29,707 bases of DNA from JABDAD01 sp964409695 (GCA_964409695.1 CAYPDX010000010.1:1-29707), one strand, 5' to 3'. Numbered from the stretch's first letter, positions 8,383-16,654 are shown. Made by a program: numbers and translations. The notes: generated by a model not told the origin, from the sequence alone.

Positions 8383-8715
8383 TTAATTAGGAGTTGGTTG
8401 CTTTGTTTCTTTGATTATCCACCCAAGATAGTCAGTTGTAGTCTCATCAATGTTTATCAAAATAATCTCTGGCAAAGAGTAATTATGCAAAGATTTTATA
8501 ATATTAAATACATCATGCGTTAAAGATTTGACAGTTTTAATGCTAATTCTAAATTCCTTATCCGACGCTATTTTTCCATTCCACCAATAATGACTTTCTA
8601 CATCTCCAATTTGAATACAAGCAGCTTTTTTAGCATCAAGTAAACGTGCCGAAATATTAATGGCAACTTGTTTATTGTTTGTCGTTGTTTGAACGATTAC
8701 ACCAATATCTTTCAT
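8383..8715 (-). CDS. cutA: CutA1-type divalent-cation tolerance protein
   Basis: CutA1 is a small trimeric PII-like protein linked to copper/divalent cation tolerance; its molecular role is unsettled. The 110-aa sequence has the family pattern: a beta strand IGVIVQTTT, AACIQIGDVESHYWWNGKI in the middle, EFRISIKT, then LPEIILINID and a C-terminal YLGWI. AAGGA lies about 8 nt before the ATG. It lies between lipB and dnaB in a tightly packed minus-strand run. Confidence 0.9.
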   Translation of the reverse strand: MKDIGVIVQTTTNNKQVAINISARLLDAKKAACIQIGDVESHYWWNGKIASDKEFRISIKTVKSLTHDVFNIIKSLHNYSLPEIILINIDETTTDYLGWIIKETKQPTPN

Positions 8716-8756
8716 AGAACCAATCCTTTGCTGTAATTTAATTTAGAAACTTGGTA

Positions 8757-9392
8757 TTATTTTCGTGAATTTAGCATAGAATAATATTCTTTTTTTAGAA
8801 TTTCGTCAAATTCTTCTAAACTAATATTTATTCCAATATCAGAAAGGGATGTTACTCCTAAATTACTAATACCGCAAGGTATGAAAGATTGAAATTTACT
8901 AAGATCAGTAGAAATATTCACAGCAGCCCCATGAAAAGCAACCCATTTTCTTGCTCTAATGCCAATTGCTGCGATTTTTGCTTTTTGGCCATTTTTATTC
9001 ACCCATATTCCTATGTGATCATTATGACAGAAAGATTCAACTCCGATTTTAGCAAGCGTAGCAATAATCCAATCATGCAAAAAAACTACGTATTTTTTTA
9101 AATCTTGATTCCATGGTGCAATTCTAAGATCTAGTACAGGATATATAATCCTTTGCCCCGGGCCGTGATAAGTATATTTTCCGCCCCTTCCTGTTTCAAT
9201 AACAGGAATATTTGTTTGAAAGAGCAAATCGCTTGGTTTTGCGCTTGAGCCGAATGTTACAACATCAGAATGTTCCGTTAAAATAATTGTATCACTTTCT
9301 TTCTTCTCAATAAGTTTTTGAGCTAAAAGCTCCATTTCTTGGACAATTATTTCATAATCAGTTAGGCATTCAGTATTTATCCAATTCACCAT
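8757..9392 (-). CDS. lipB: Octanoyltransferase (lipoyl(octanoyl) transferase)
   Basis: LipB moves octanoate from acyl carrier protein onto the lipoyl domains of 2-oxoacid dehydrogenases and related enzymes, the first step of lipoate synthesis, completed by LipA. The protein is 211 aa, normal length. RGGKYTYHGPGQ (69-80) is the family signature. The catalytic pair is Lys139 (in AKIAAIGIR) and Cys173 (in FIPCGI). It follows the PpiD-like gene by 8 bp, so they are co-transcribed. Confidence 0.96.
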   Translation of the reverse strand: MVNWINTECLTDYEIIVQEMELLAQKLIEKKESDTIILTEHSDVVTFGSSAKPSDLLFQTNIPVIETGRGGKYTYHGPGQRIIYPVLDLRIAPWNQDLKKYVVFLHDWIIATLAKIGVESFCHNDHIGIWVNKNGQKAKIAAIGIRARKWVAFHGAAVNISTDLSKFQSFIPCGISNLGVTSLSDIGINISLEEFDEILKKEYYSMLNSRK

Positions 9393-9400
9393 AAATTTTA

Positions 9401-10858
9401 CTAATACTCATCACCAAGTAGCTCCATCCTTACTTCTGGATTATTTTTTGTATAGATATAATTAAAAATAGCATCTAAATAACCTGTTTTAAAATTATTA
9501 TCTATTTCTTTTAAATCTGTTTTACGTATTGCTTCTGCATGTTTTTTATCTGATGTAGATTTTACAACTTTACCTATATAAGCCGTATCTTCTACTATCA
9601 TCACAGAAGATTTATCACCTTGCTTTATCGTTAAGATTTGCTCTATCACTTCTTCAGGAATAGATGAATTTTTTGCAGATCTTTGGATAGTTTCTTTAGT
9701 AATATTGTAACCAAATTTTTTGGCTAATATAGTAAAATCACTATTTCCAAGATTAGACTCAAATTCTTTAAGCTTATCCATATTCGCAATTGTATATGCT
9801 TTTTTGATGAATAATTTAGCAACCTCTGTTTTTATAGATTTGAGATCAGGAATAGCGCCTTCTTTTACTGATGCTATTTCAAAAATAACGTATGCTTTCG
9901 CATCTTGCAGCTCTGCTGGATATGATAATTCATTTTCTTGCATTTCAAAAATTTGAGTAGAAAAATTAGCAAAAATACTATCTTTCCCTAATATCTCCTG
10001 ATTCCCTTCAATTGATTTTAGTGATGTTTTATATTGAGAAGCAATTTCAGAAAGACTATCTCCTCCTGCTACACTATCTTCCATAGATTTTAATAAATCT
10101 TGCTCTGAGACTTTACCGGAATTTTTATGTTTATTCTTGTCTATAATAATGTAATTAATCTTCCTTTCTTCTGATAATCTAAAATTTTCTTTGTTTTCTT
10201 CATAAAAACTTACTAAATCTTCATCGGATGGTTTTATAGGCTCAAGGTTTCCTTGGCTTGATAAAGTCACTTTTATTAAATCAATAGTTTTAACTTGAGA
10301 TAGGTAATCTATCATAATATCTTGCATTAATTTTGGAATATGAACTGTTGTCACAATAGATTGATTTAAAAATGATTGTGCAATCTCATGTTTGATATTT
10401 TGGTAAAATTCATCCTCTGAAATTCTTCCACCAGCAATATAATTTTTGAAAATTTTTGCACTAAAATGCTTTTGCTCATCATGAAATTCAGGGAATGTTC
10501 TTATGAAATCAGCGATTAACTTATCGCTTATCATTATTTTTTCCATTTCAATCCAAGCTTCTGTAAGCCTTTTTGAAATCAGCTTTGAAATCACTTGGTT
10601 ATTAATATTCATTTGCTTTAGCAGATCTTCTGTTATCTCTTCCTGTGAATTTCTTTGAATTTGCTGTACAAGCTTTTTCTTTATATTATAGAATTCACTA
10701 AGTTTTATAGGTTGAATTTCTTTGAATTTTACTAAATCAACATCATTATTACCACGTATAACATCTCCAATGCCCCAAAATGCAAATGCGAAGACAATGA
10801 CACCAAGCAATATTCTAAAAATTATATTATCGGCTGCTTTTCTTAAATTATTTAGCAT
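9401..10858 (-). CDS. ppiD: Membrane-anchored periplasmic chaperone, PpiD/SurA-N family
   Basis: PpiD-type proteins are inner-membrane-anchored periplasmic folding factors that work near the Sec translocon. The 485-aa protein begins MLNNLRKAADNIIFRILLG, then one membrane helix (about 15-35, including VIVFAFAFWGIGDVIRG), then a long SurA_N-like helical region (about 60-170). Parvulin-like segments follow (about 235-365, with LSYPAELQDAKAYVIFEI). The catalytic residues of a parvulin domain are not obvious, so isomerase activity is uncertain. The frame also opens with a TTG at 10867; I chose the ATG at 10858 because family members begin with ML before the membrane anchor. It heads the lipB-cutA-dnaB-nagZ run and is divergent from tpiA. 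Confidence 0.85.
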   Translation of the reverse strand: MLNNLRKAADNIIFRILLGVIVFAFAFWGIGDVIRGNNDVDLVKFKEIQPIKLSEFYNIKKKLVQQIQRNSQEEITEDLLKQMNINNQVISKLISKRLTEAWIEMEKIMISDKLIADFIRTFPEFHDEQKHFSAKIFKNYIAGGRISEDEFYQNIKHEIAQSFLNQSIVTTVHIPKLMQDIMIDYLSQVKTIDLIKVTLSSQGNLEPIKPSDEDLVSFYEENKENFRLSEERKINYIIIDKNKHKNSGKVSEQDLLKSMEDSVAGGDSLSEIASQYKTSLKSIEGNQEILGKDSIFANFSTQIFEMQENELSYPAELQDAKAYVIFEIASVKEGAIPDLKSIKTEVAKLFIKKAYTIANMDKLKEFESNLGNSDFTILAKKFGYNITKETIQRSAKNSSIPEEVIEQILTIKQGDKSSVMIVEDTAYIGKVVKSTSDKKHAEAIRKTDLKEIDNNFKTGYLDAIFNYIYTKNNPEVRMELLGDEY

Positions 10859-10871
10859 ATCTATCAAATAT

Positions 10872-10899
10872 TTGAATTCGTTGTCAAAAATAGTATGAT
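10872..10899 (+). promoter_or_regulatory. Putative promoter of tpiA-secG
   Basis: TTGAAT (10872-10877) and TATGAT (10894-10899), spacing 16 bp, lie in the 68-bp gap between the divergent ppiD-like and tpiA genes. An oppositely directed candidate for the ppiD side also fits in the gap but is weaker. Confidence 0.4.
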
Positions 10900-10926
10900 G
10901 GCCCTAACTTAGCAACAATATTTTTT

Positions 10927-11652
10927 ATGTATTCAAAAGAACAGAAAATTATAATAGCAAATTGGAAAATGAATTTTACACTTTCGCAGGCTGAAGAATA
11001 TTGTAAGAAGTTCACAGATCTATTAACCGATGACAATGTGATCTTTGCTGCGCCTAGCCCTTATCTTGCATATTTAGTAAATAAATTTCCCGATATTAAT
11101 TTTTCAGCCCAGAATATTACTTCTATCAGTAAGGATTTTGGAGCTTATACTGGTGAATTAAGCGCAAGAATGCTTAGATCAATAAATATTGATTATGTAA
11201 TTTGTGGACATAGCGAAAGAAGAAAATATTTTCATGAGAATGATGAAATAGTTATGAAAATGGCCACTAATATTTTGAATAATGATATTATACCTATAAT
11301 TTGCATTGGCGAAAATTCAGATATAGCGACAAAAGATAGGGTGGGATTTTTGCTAAATCAGATTGATAATTGCGTTCCGAATTCTTCAAAATCCATTATT
11401 ATTGCTTATGAACCTCTATGGGCTATAGGAACCGGCGTGACACCTACTACTCATGAAATTAGTGACATAATTTCTGAAATTAAACAATATATTTCAAAAG
11501 TTGCCAAGAATATTACTATAGTGTATGGTGGGTCAGTAAATAGTGATAATGCTCCCTTACTCTCTAAAATAGAATTATTAGATGGAGTACTTGTTGGCGG
11601 CGCATCACTTGATTTTGTTGAATTTATGAAAATTGTAAAAGCATATGCTTGA
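10927..11652 (+). CDS. tpiA: Triosephosphate isomerase
   Basis: TpiA interconverts dihydroxyacetone phosphate and glyceraldehyde 3-phosphate. The 241-aa (beta/alpha)8 protein has all active-site features: N12 and K14 in ANWKMN, H95 in CGHSERR, E162 in AYEPLWAIGTG (followed by the flexible loop), and YGGSVN plus VGGASL for phosphate binding. The stop overlaps the start of secG by 8 nt, so the two are coupled. The gene is generally absent from Rickettsia, which has lost glycolysis, so its presence helps to place the organism in another lineage. Confidence 0.96.
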   Translation: MYSKEQKIIIANWKMNFTLSQAEEYCKKFTDLLTDDNVIFAAPSPYLAYLVNKFPDINFSAQNITSISKDFGAYTGELSARMLRSINIDYVICGHSERRKYFHENDEIVMKMATNILNNDIIPIICIGENSDIATKDRVGFLLNQIDNCVPNSSKSIIIAYEPLWAIGTGVTPTTHEISDIISEIKQYISKVAKNITIVYGGSVNSDNAPLLSKIELLDGVLVGGASLDFVEFMKIVKAYA

Positions 11653-11938
11653 TATTTTATTAATAGTACAGATTGTTGTTTGTTTACTTCTGGTTATAGT
11701 TATTTTACTTCAAAAAACTGGAGCGGATAGTTTAAGCGGCTTAAGCGGTGGCGGAACTTCTGGAGTAGTAAGCGCTAAAACAGCAGCAAATTTTCTTTCA
11801 AGAACGACTATAGTTCTAGCTATTATATTCATGGCTAACTCAGTAGTTCTTGCAAATCTCTCTACAAAAAAACCCGAAGGCTCAGTAATTAAAGAAATTG
11901 AAAATGCTGAATCCACATCGGCCCCTGGGGTTAAGTAA
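11645..11938 (+). CDS. secG: Preprotein translocase subunit SecG
   Basis: SecG is the small auxiliary subunit of the SecYEG channel. The 97-aa protein has two membrane helices (about residues 3-22 and 52-72) joined by the typical loop QKTGADSLSGLSGG plus the downstream AKTAANFLSRTT. The C-terminal tail is short and polar. It overlaps tpiA by 8 nt, a pairing common in many bacteria. Repeat copy B follows the stop. Confidence 0.93.
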   Translation: MLDILLIVQIVVCLLLVIVILLQKTGADSLSGLSGGGTSGVVSAKTAANFLSRTTIVLAIIFMANSVVLANLSTKKPEGSVIKEIENAESTSAPGVK

Positions 11939-11993
11939 TATACACACGCTAGATAAAAATGTTGATCGCATTTTTCGGCCCCGATAAAAAGAT

Positions 11994-12148
11994 TCGTCAT
12001 CGCGCACTTGATGCGCGATCCACTCTTTTTTTCTAAGCAAACAAAATAATTACCAATTAACAAAGAAAAAGATTGGACCCCGCATCAAGTGCGGGGTGAC
12101 GGTGTTTTTGGAGAATTCGGTTATTACAAAAGTTATTTTACCACTAAT
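11994..12148. repeat. Palindromic repeat element, copy B (best preserved)
   Basis: Two GC-rich hairpins lie about 60 bp apart. The left one pairs CGCGCA (12001-12006) with TGCGCG (12012-12017) around CTTGA. The right one pairs CCCCGCA (12078-12084) with TGCGGGG (12090-12096) around TCAAG. The arms are inverted copies of each other: GCACTTGATGCG (12004-12015) is the exact reverse complement of 12081-12092. The right flank 12104-12148 is shared with copy A. It lies between the converging ends of secG and the 766-aa orphan gene and probably terminates both; that role is inferred. Confidence 0.8.
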
Positions 12149-12158
12149 CGTGATAATC

Positions 12159-14459
12159 TTATGCATCAGGATGAAAATCACCCATCACCGAAAGGTCTGC
12201 ATCATATTGATTAGCGGCATCACCCCTAACTGGATGGTCTCCATAAGCATGATAATGATCAACAGCTTCATCACCTACAGCACCAAATTCTGCATCTTCC
12301 GGAGCAACCTCAGCTACAGGCTTTTCTAAGAAAGCGAATATTTCTGCGTCGCTTAAAGGTTGAAATTCAAGATTTAGATAATTAGACAACATTCTTTCAA
12401 CTTCTTCAGCCACACTCGCATTTAAAGATGCAAGATCTTCCTCACTGAATGTATGCGTTTGAAGTTCAACAAGGCTACAACGATCCATCTTTTGCTCCAA
12501 AGTTAAAAATGGTTTCAGCAACTTTTCCAAAACAGAAGAAGTCGTTTTTCTAACTAAATCTAGTAACCCTTCTACAGTTTCGGCTCCTTCTATAGTTATA
12601 TCATCAGTTATTATCTCACTAATTTTATATATGTCCCAGTTAGCAGGATCTATGCCAGTATTTAGAATAATTATTTTTACAAATTCATCTTCAAAATCTA
12701 ACTTTAATTTTCTTATTTCTTTATCAAAATCAGTTGATAAAGAAATAAGAATCTCATCGTAAGATAGTGTAGCTCTTGTTTCTTTAAGATATAAATCCTC
12801 AATAATCTTATGAAGCCTTGCTTCTCTTGCCTCTTCTACTAATTCACTAATTCCTTTTCTTTCGTCTTCTGGGATTTGACTATATAAAAGTTCCTTAAGC
12901 TTTTCTCTAGCTTTATGACACAACCTTTCAATAGTGTTATTCATTTTTTCCATAACGTCTATTTCTAGACCTTTTAACGCACCAACGATACTAACTTTGA
13001 AGTGTTCTTCACTCTTTTCTTGACGCAAAATTTCTTTCAAATCTACATCAGCTTTAATAGTTTCTAAAATATTACTACAAACAGCTCTAAGCGTATCTTC
13101 TGGAATATTCCTTTCGTTAACTAAGTCAAATAATACTTCTATAGCTCGGGAGAAGCTCGTAGAGTCAGTAAGGCCTTCTATCCCTTGTTCTGTCGCATAA
13201 TTGTAAAAACTCTTTAAAAATTTAGACATATAAATTTTAGAATTAATAAGACGAGAATTAGGTCCAGCTATAACCCTATCAAACATTTCTATTCGCAAAT
13301 GATATTCATTGAGATCATATCTACCCTCGCCGTATTCCCCCCTATGAGGCGCATTCTCAGCTAAAGGTATGGCGGCATTTACATTACCCGCAAAAGGATC
13401 TGCGCAAGGATTGTAATCATCATCAACAGCACCGAACGGTGGTGCTGGAACATCGTCAGCTCCAGCCTCTTCATCTCGCTCCTCAGCATCCTCAAGCATC
13501 ATAAGTTTTTCTAATAATAATCGATACAAAGTATCTTTTAGCTCATCTTCATCAAAGCCCCAAGAATTAACTAACAAATATAATGCATCTTCGACTTGAG
13601 ATCTAACAGGAAGAGCTTCAGAAAATTCTTTCGAGGCCGCTTCTAAAATCGCTTCTACAAATTCACTTTCAAAATCCGGCTGGATCTTAATAATATCAGT
13701 AATTCCTCCTTCTCTAATTCTATCATATATTGCTTGTTTTGCTATTGTTGCCGCTTCTTCTGCTATTCGCACTTCTTCTGCTATACGTGCTTCTTCTGCT
13801 ATACGTGCTTCTTCTGCTATACGTGCTTCTTCTGCAGCTTCCTCATTTCCTTCGTATTTAACAAGCATTTTCATCTTATTTAAAAATTTATTTGCTGGGC
13901 CTTTCAAATCTGTTAGGATTCTTGCCTTAAGAATTTTATATGCTCCTACTGCTTTCGCCATTTTATATGATTTTTCTGCATTTGCATCCGTAGGGTTAGC
14001 TTCATAAGCTGCTTTTTTTCGTTCACAAAATTTGTGCTCATCCTCATCAATTGTTGATAAATCTGAAATATCAACGTGTCCAACTATAAAGGCAGCTTGA
14101 GAAATTGCTTTTTCCAAATCTCTTTCATAGGTAACATTGAAATTATTATAACCCATATTAGTGGCGATATCATCAATAATTCGAAGTGCCTCCTCTTCCA
14201 TTTTTCTACCAATTACTATATGCATAGTATCAAATCTACTAATGCTTTCAGTTAATTCATCTTTACTATAAATCTCGTCTGTTATTAGATTATTGAGAAA
14301 CTCAGAAATAGCAAACTTATAATCTTGTCCTTTAGTATAAAGAGTAATTGTTAATTTATATTCTGGCAATTGTTCTATAACAGCATCTACCTCATCAACA
14401 GGCGGAGCACCTGCTCCACAATCGATTCCAACTTCTGTTTCTGTTTTTCCTCGTGACAT
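12159..14459 (-). CDS. Large acidic, repeat-containing orphan protein (766 aa)
   Basis: I do not recognise this protein. No signal peptide or membrane helix is visible. The N-terminal part (about 30-200) looks like a mixed alpha/beta domain with an amphipathic helical end. Residues 207-236 are tandem EEARIA hexapeptides, coded by an 18-bp DNA repeat. After that it is mostly acidic helix. A motif recurs: LYLLVNSWGFDEDELKDTL (293-311) resembles VLFDLVNERNIPEDTLRAV (442-460), and related E-D-x-L segments occur at 529-545 and 671-690. FGAV followed by Asp-rich sequence occurs at 342-348 and again near the C-terminus (725-731). It has a perfect consensus promoter, so it is probably well expressed. 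Its neighbours are housekeeping genes. A structural or host-interaction role is possible but unproven. Confidence 0.8.
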   Translation of the reverse strand: MSRGKTETEVGIDCGAGAPPVDEVDAVIEQLPEYKLTITLYTKGQDYKFAISEFLNNLITDEIYSKDELTESISRFDTMHIVIGRKMEEEALRIIDDIATNMGYNNFNVTYERDLEKAISQAAFIVGHVDISDLSTIDEDEHKFCERKKAAYEANPTDANAEKSYKMAKAVGAYKILKARILTDLKGPANKFLNKMKMLVKYEGNEEAAEEARIAEEARIAEEARIAEEVRIAEEAATIAKQAIYDRIREGGITDIIKIQPDFESEFVEAILEAASKEFSEALPVRSQVEDALYLLVNSWGFDEDELKDTLYRLLLEKLMMLEDAEERDEEAGADDVPAPPFGAVDDDYNPCADPFAGNVNAAIPLAENAPHRGEYGEGRYDLNEYHLRIEMFDRVIAGPNSRLINSKIYMSKFLKSFYNYATEQGIEGLTDSTSFSRAIEVLFDLVNERNIPEDTLRAVCSNILETIKADVDLKEILRQEKSEEHFKVSIVGALKGLEIDVMEKMNNTIERLCHKAREKLKELLYSQIPEDERKGISELVEEAREARLHKIIEDLYLKETRATLSYDEILISLSTDFDKEIRKLKLDFEDEFVKIIILNTGIDPANWDIYKISEIITDDITIEGAETVEGLLDLVRKTTSSVLEKLLKPFLTLEQKMDRCSLVELQTHTFSEEDLASLNASVAEEVERMLSNYLNLEFQPLSDAEIFAFLEKPVAEVAPEDAEFGAVGDEAVDHYHAYGDHPVRGDAANQYDADLSVMGDFHPDA
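13753..13842 (-). repeat. Tandem 18-bp repeat inside the 766-aa orphan gene
   Basis: Five 18-bp units in a row: 13753-13770, 13771-13788, 13789-13806, 13807-13824 and a diverged 13825-13842. Plus-strand unit is GCTTCTTCTGCTATACGT. The two units at 13789-13824 are identical. Each unit adds six residues (EEARIA) in frame, so copy number can change without breaking the gene. Confidence 0.9.
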
Positions 14460-14505
14460 AAATATTTACCTTTATAAGTTATTGTATGTTAATTTAAGTG
14501 TCCAT

Positions 14506-14534
14506 ATTATATAAATATATTAATAGATTGTCAA
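14506..14534 (-). promoter_or_regulatory. Perfect-consensus sigma70 promoter of the 766-aa orphan gene
   Basis: On the minus strand, TTGACA (14534-14529) and TATAAT (14511-14506) are both exact consensus hexamers with the optimal 17-bp spacer. They sit 46 bp upstream of the orphan ATG. AAGG about 8 nt before the ATG is a reasonable ribosome binding site. Confidence 0.75.
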
Positions 14535-14616
14535 GCAATTAATATAAATATTATAACTTCATCCACTAAATACGACCCACATCATTAACGAGTACTAGAG
14601 ATTTTTATTTTCCTTG

Positions 14617-14646
14617 TTGAAATCTATTATAGATATGCCATATTAT
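14617..14646 (+). promoter_or_regulatory. Putative promoter of grxD
   Basis: TTGAAA (14617-14622) and TATTAT (14641-14646) are separated by 18 bp, 23 bp before the grxD ATG. It is divergent from the orphan-gene promoter; the two -35 boxes are about 80 bp apart. Confidence 0.55.
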
Positions 14647-14669
14647 GGTAGAAAAATCAGGGAAATAGA

Positions 14670-14987
14670 ATGACAAATAAAGACATTAATAACTTCATAG
14701 AAGAAACAATTAAAAACCACCACGTAGTTCTTTTTATGAAAGGCACTTCAGATATGCCAATGTGCGGATTTTCTGCGACTGTAGTTGCAATATTGCAAAA
14801 ATTAAATGTTGATTTTTTAGGTGTAAATATACTAGAAAACGAGGATCTTCGCGAAGCTATTAAATTATATTCTGATTGGCCTACGATTCCTCAACTCTAT
14901 GTAAAAGAAGAGTTTATTGGTGGATGCGATATTGTTAAAGAATTATATCAGAATGGTGAGTTAGAACAAATTCTTCAAAATAAGTAA
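14670..14987 (+). CDS. grxD: Monothiol glutaredoxin (Grx4/GrxD family)
   Basis: Monothiol CGFS glutaredoxins bind a [2Fe-2S] cluster with glutathione and take part in iron-sulfur cluster delivery. The 105-aa single-domain protein has LFMKGTSDMPMCGFS with the active Cys at 32, then WPTIPQLYVKEEFIGGCDIV, the glutathione-binding TIPQ and GGCD segments. AGGGA at 14659-14663, 6 nt before the ATG, supports the start. The ABC ATPase gene starts 4 nt after the stop, so they form one transcript. Confidence 0.96.
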   Translation: MTNKDINNFIEETIKNHHVVLFMKGTSDMPMCGFSATVVAILQKLNVDFLGVNILENEDLREAIKLYSDWPTIPQLYVKEEFIGGCDIVKELYQNGELEQILQNK

Positions 14988-14991
14988 ATCT

Positions 14992-15906
14992 ATGTTCGCC
15001 CTTTCAATTGAGAATCTAAACAAAACCTACTCTCAAAATGCCAAAAAAGCACTGATTGATTGTAATTTGAATGTTGAAGAAGGATCAATTTTTGGACTTC
15101 TTGGACCAAATGGAGCCGGAAAATCTACTCTAATAAATATTCTTGCGGGAACAGTGAATAAATCTTCCGGCAAAGTATTAATTATGGGAGTTGATATTGA
15201 TGTTAATCCACAACTTGCAAAAACCAAAATTGGCGTCGTGCCGCAAGAAGTCGCACTTGATACATTTTTCCCAGTAAGAGAAGCTATGGAGTTTTATGCC
15301 GGTTATTATGGCATAAGACCAGAAGATCGTAAAACCGATGAAATACTTGTGGCTTTAGGACTTGAGGAGAAGGCTAATGCAACACCGAGACAACTTTCTG
15401 GCGGGATGAAAAGAAGGTTTTTAGTAGCAAAAGCTATGGTACATTCCCCAAAGCTGTTAATATTAGACGAACCTACAGCAGGTGTAGATATAGAGCTTAG
15501 AGATCAATTATGGGAATATGTTGTAAAATTGAAAAACAGCGGCACTACTATCATCCTTACAACCCATTATCTCGAAGAAGCCGAAACATTATGCGATAGG
15601 ATTGCGTTTATTAATCATGGACAGATTATTGCTTGCGATAGTAAAGAGAATCTACTATCTAGTATTTCGATGAAAGAACTTACTATTATTTCTAACTACA
15701 AAATAGAGAATATCCAAAAGTTACTTGGAGAATATAAAATCTCCGTAGAGTCAGAAAATAAAATTAAAGTCAGATATAACAAGAAAGAAGTACCATTAAA
15801 TAAAATTTTACAAGACATATGTTCTGCTGGTATCGAAATACAGGATATATCTGTTAGCGAAGAGAACTTAGAAGACGTATATAGACACCAATTCTTCAAC
15901 AAATAA
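14992..15906 (+). CDS. ABC transporter ATP-binding protein (ABC-2 / YadG-like exporter)
   Basis: A 304-aa cytoplasmic ATPase subunit. Walker A is GPNGAGKS (38-45), the Q-loop is in VVPQEVAL, the ABC signature is LSGGM (135-139), Walker B is LLILDE (155-160) and the switch His is in TTHYLEEAE. The C-terminal extension after about residue 220 matches ABC-2-type exporter ATPases such as YadG/CcmA-like proteins. No permease gene is adjacent: rpsD follows, so the partner must be encoded elsewhere. It is 4 nt downstream of grxD without a strong ribosome binding site, suggesting coupled translation. The cargo cannot be inferred. Confidence 0.88.
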   Translation: MFALSIENLNKTYSQNAKKALIDCNLNVEEGSIFGLLGPNGAGKSTLINILAGTVNKSSGKVLIMGVDIDVNPQLAKTKIGVVPQEVALDTFFPVREAMEFYAGYYGIRPEDRKTDEILVALGLEEKANATPRQLSGGMKRRFLVAKAMVHSPKLLILDEPTAGVDIELRDQLWEYVVKLKNSGTTIILTTHYLEEAETLCDRIAFINHGQIIACDSKENLLSSISMKELTIISNYKIENIQKLLGEYKISVESENKIKVRYNKKEVPLNKILQDICSAGIEIQDISVSEENLEDVYRHQFFNK

Positions 15907-15958
15907 TTAGGTTCAAAATCCCGATATTTTAGCTAATTATTATATGAATAAATTTCGA

Positions 15959-15987
15959 TTGACTTTTTGATAGCTAATTCATATACT
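15959..15987 (+). promoter_or_regulatory. Promoter of rpsD
   Basis: TTGACT (15959-15964) and TATACT (15982-15987) have an optimal 17-bp spacer, 36 bp before the rpsD start. The sequence TAGCTAATT occurs twice here, upstream of the -35 and within the spacer. Confidence 0.65.
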
Positions 15988-16023
15988 TCTCCATCATTTA
16001 GTTTTTAAGAAGAGATAATAACA

Positions 16024-16641
16024 GTGACTAAAATTGTTAAAGCAAAATATAAAGCAAGTAGACGTTTAGGTGTAAGTATTTGGGGCGACGGGAAGGATCC
16101 ATTCGCTAAGAAGAATTACAAGCCTGGTCAACATGGTACAAACACAATGACAAAAATTTCGGACTATGGTTTGCACTTACGTGCAAAACAACGTCTGAAA
16201 TCTCACTATGGTAGAATTAATGAACGCCAGTTCAGAAATATCTTCACAGAAGCAGCTAGAATGAAAGGAAATACCGGTGAAAATTTCATCGCTTTACTCG
16301 AATCAAGACTTGATACTGTAATCTATCGTATGACTGTTGCTGCTTCTATATTTGCAGCGCGCCAATTAGTTTCTCATGGCCACGTACTTGTAAATGGCAA
16401 GAAAGTTAATATCCCAAGTTACAAAGTAAAAATTGGCGATGAAGTTGAGTTAAAAGAATCTTCAAAACAACTTCCTGTTATTGCAGAATCTTTAGCAAGA
16501 GGCGAACGTAGAGTTCCTGATTATTTCTCATTTGAAAATGACAAAATTTCTGGAAAATTATTAAGAGCGCCAACAACTTCTGATGTTCCTTATCCGTTTG
16601 ATCCGGAAGTACATCTAATAGTCGAGTTCTACTCTAAGTAA
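16024..16641 (+). CDS. rpsD: 30S ribosomal protein S4
   Basis: S4 binds 16S rRNA early and nucleates 30S assembly. The 205-aa length is typical. Visible features are SRRLGVSIWG, KPGQHG, YGLHLRAKQRLKSHYG and the S4 RNA-binding fold around residues 95-155 (LESRLDTVIYRM, ARQLVSHGHVLVNGKKVN). No zinc-binding cysteines are present, so it is the C-minus form. It starts at GTG (16024) with AAGAAGAG about 7 nt upstream. It is transcribed alone, away from the large ribosomal operons, as in many Alphaproteobacteria. Repeat copy C follows. Confidence 0.97.
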   Translation: MTKIVKAKYKASRRLGVSIWGDGKDPFAKKNYKPGQHGTNTMTKISDYGLHLRAKQRLKSHYGRINERQFRNIFTEAARMKGNTGENFIALLESRLDTVIYRMTVAASIFAARQLVSHGHVLVNGKKVNIPSYKVKIGDEVELKESSKQLPVIAESLARGERRVPDYFSFENDKISGKLLRAPTTSDVPYPFDPEVHLIVEFYSK

Positions 16642-16654
16642 TAAAAACACCATA

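Noticed and set aside
11710..12063. 117-codon minus-strand frame across secG and repeat copy B
   Set aside because: It is antisense to secG and reads through the palindromic repeat. The composition is not protein-like and no homology is recognised.
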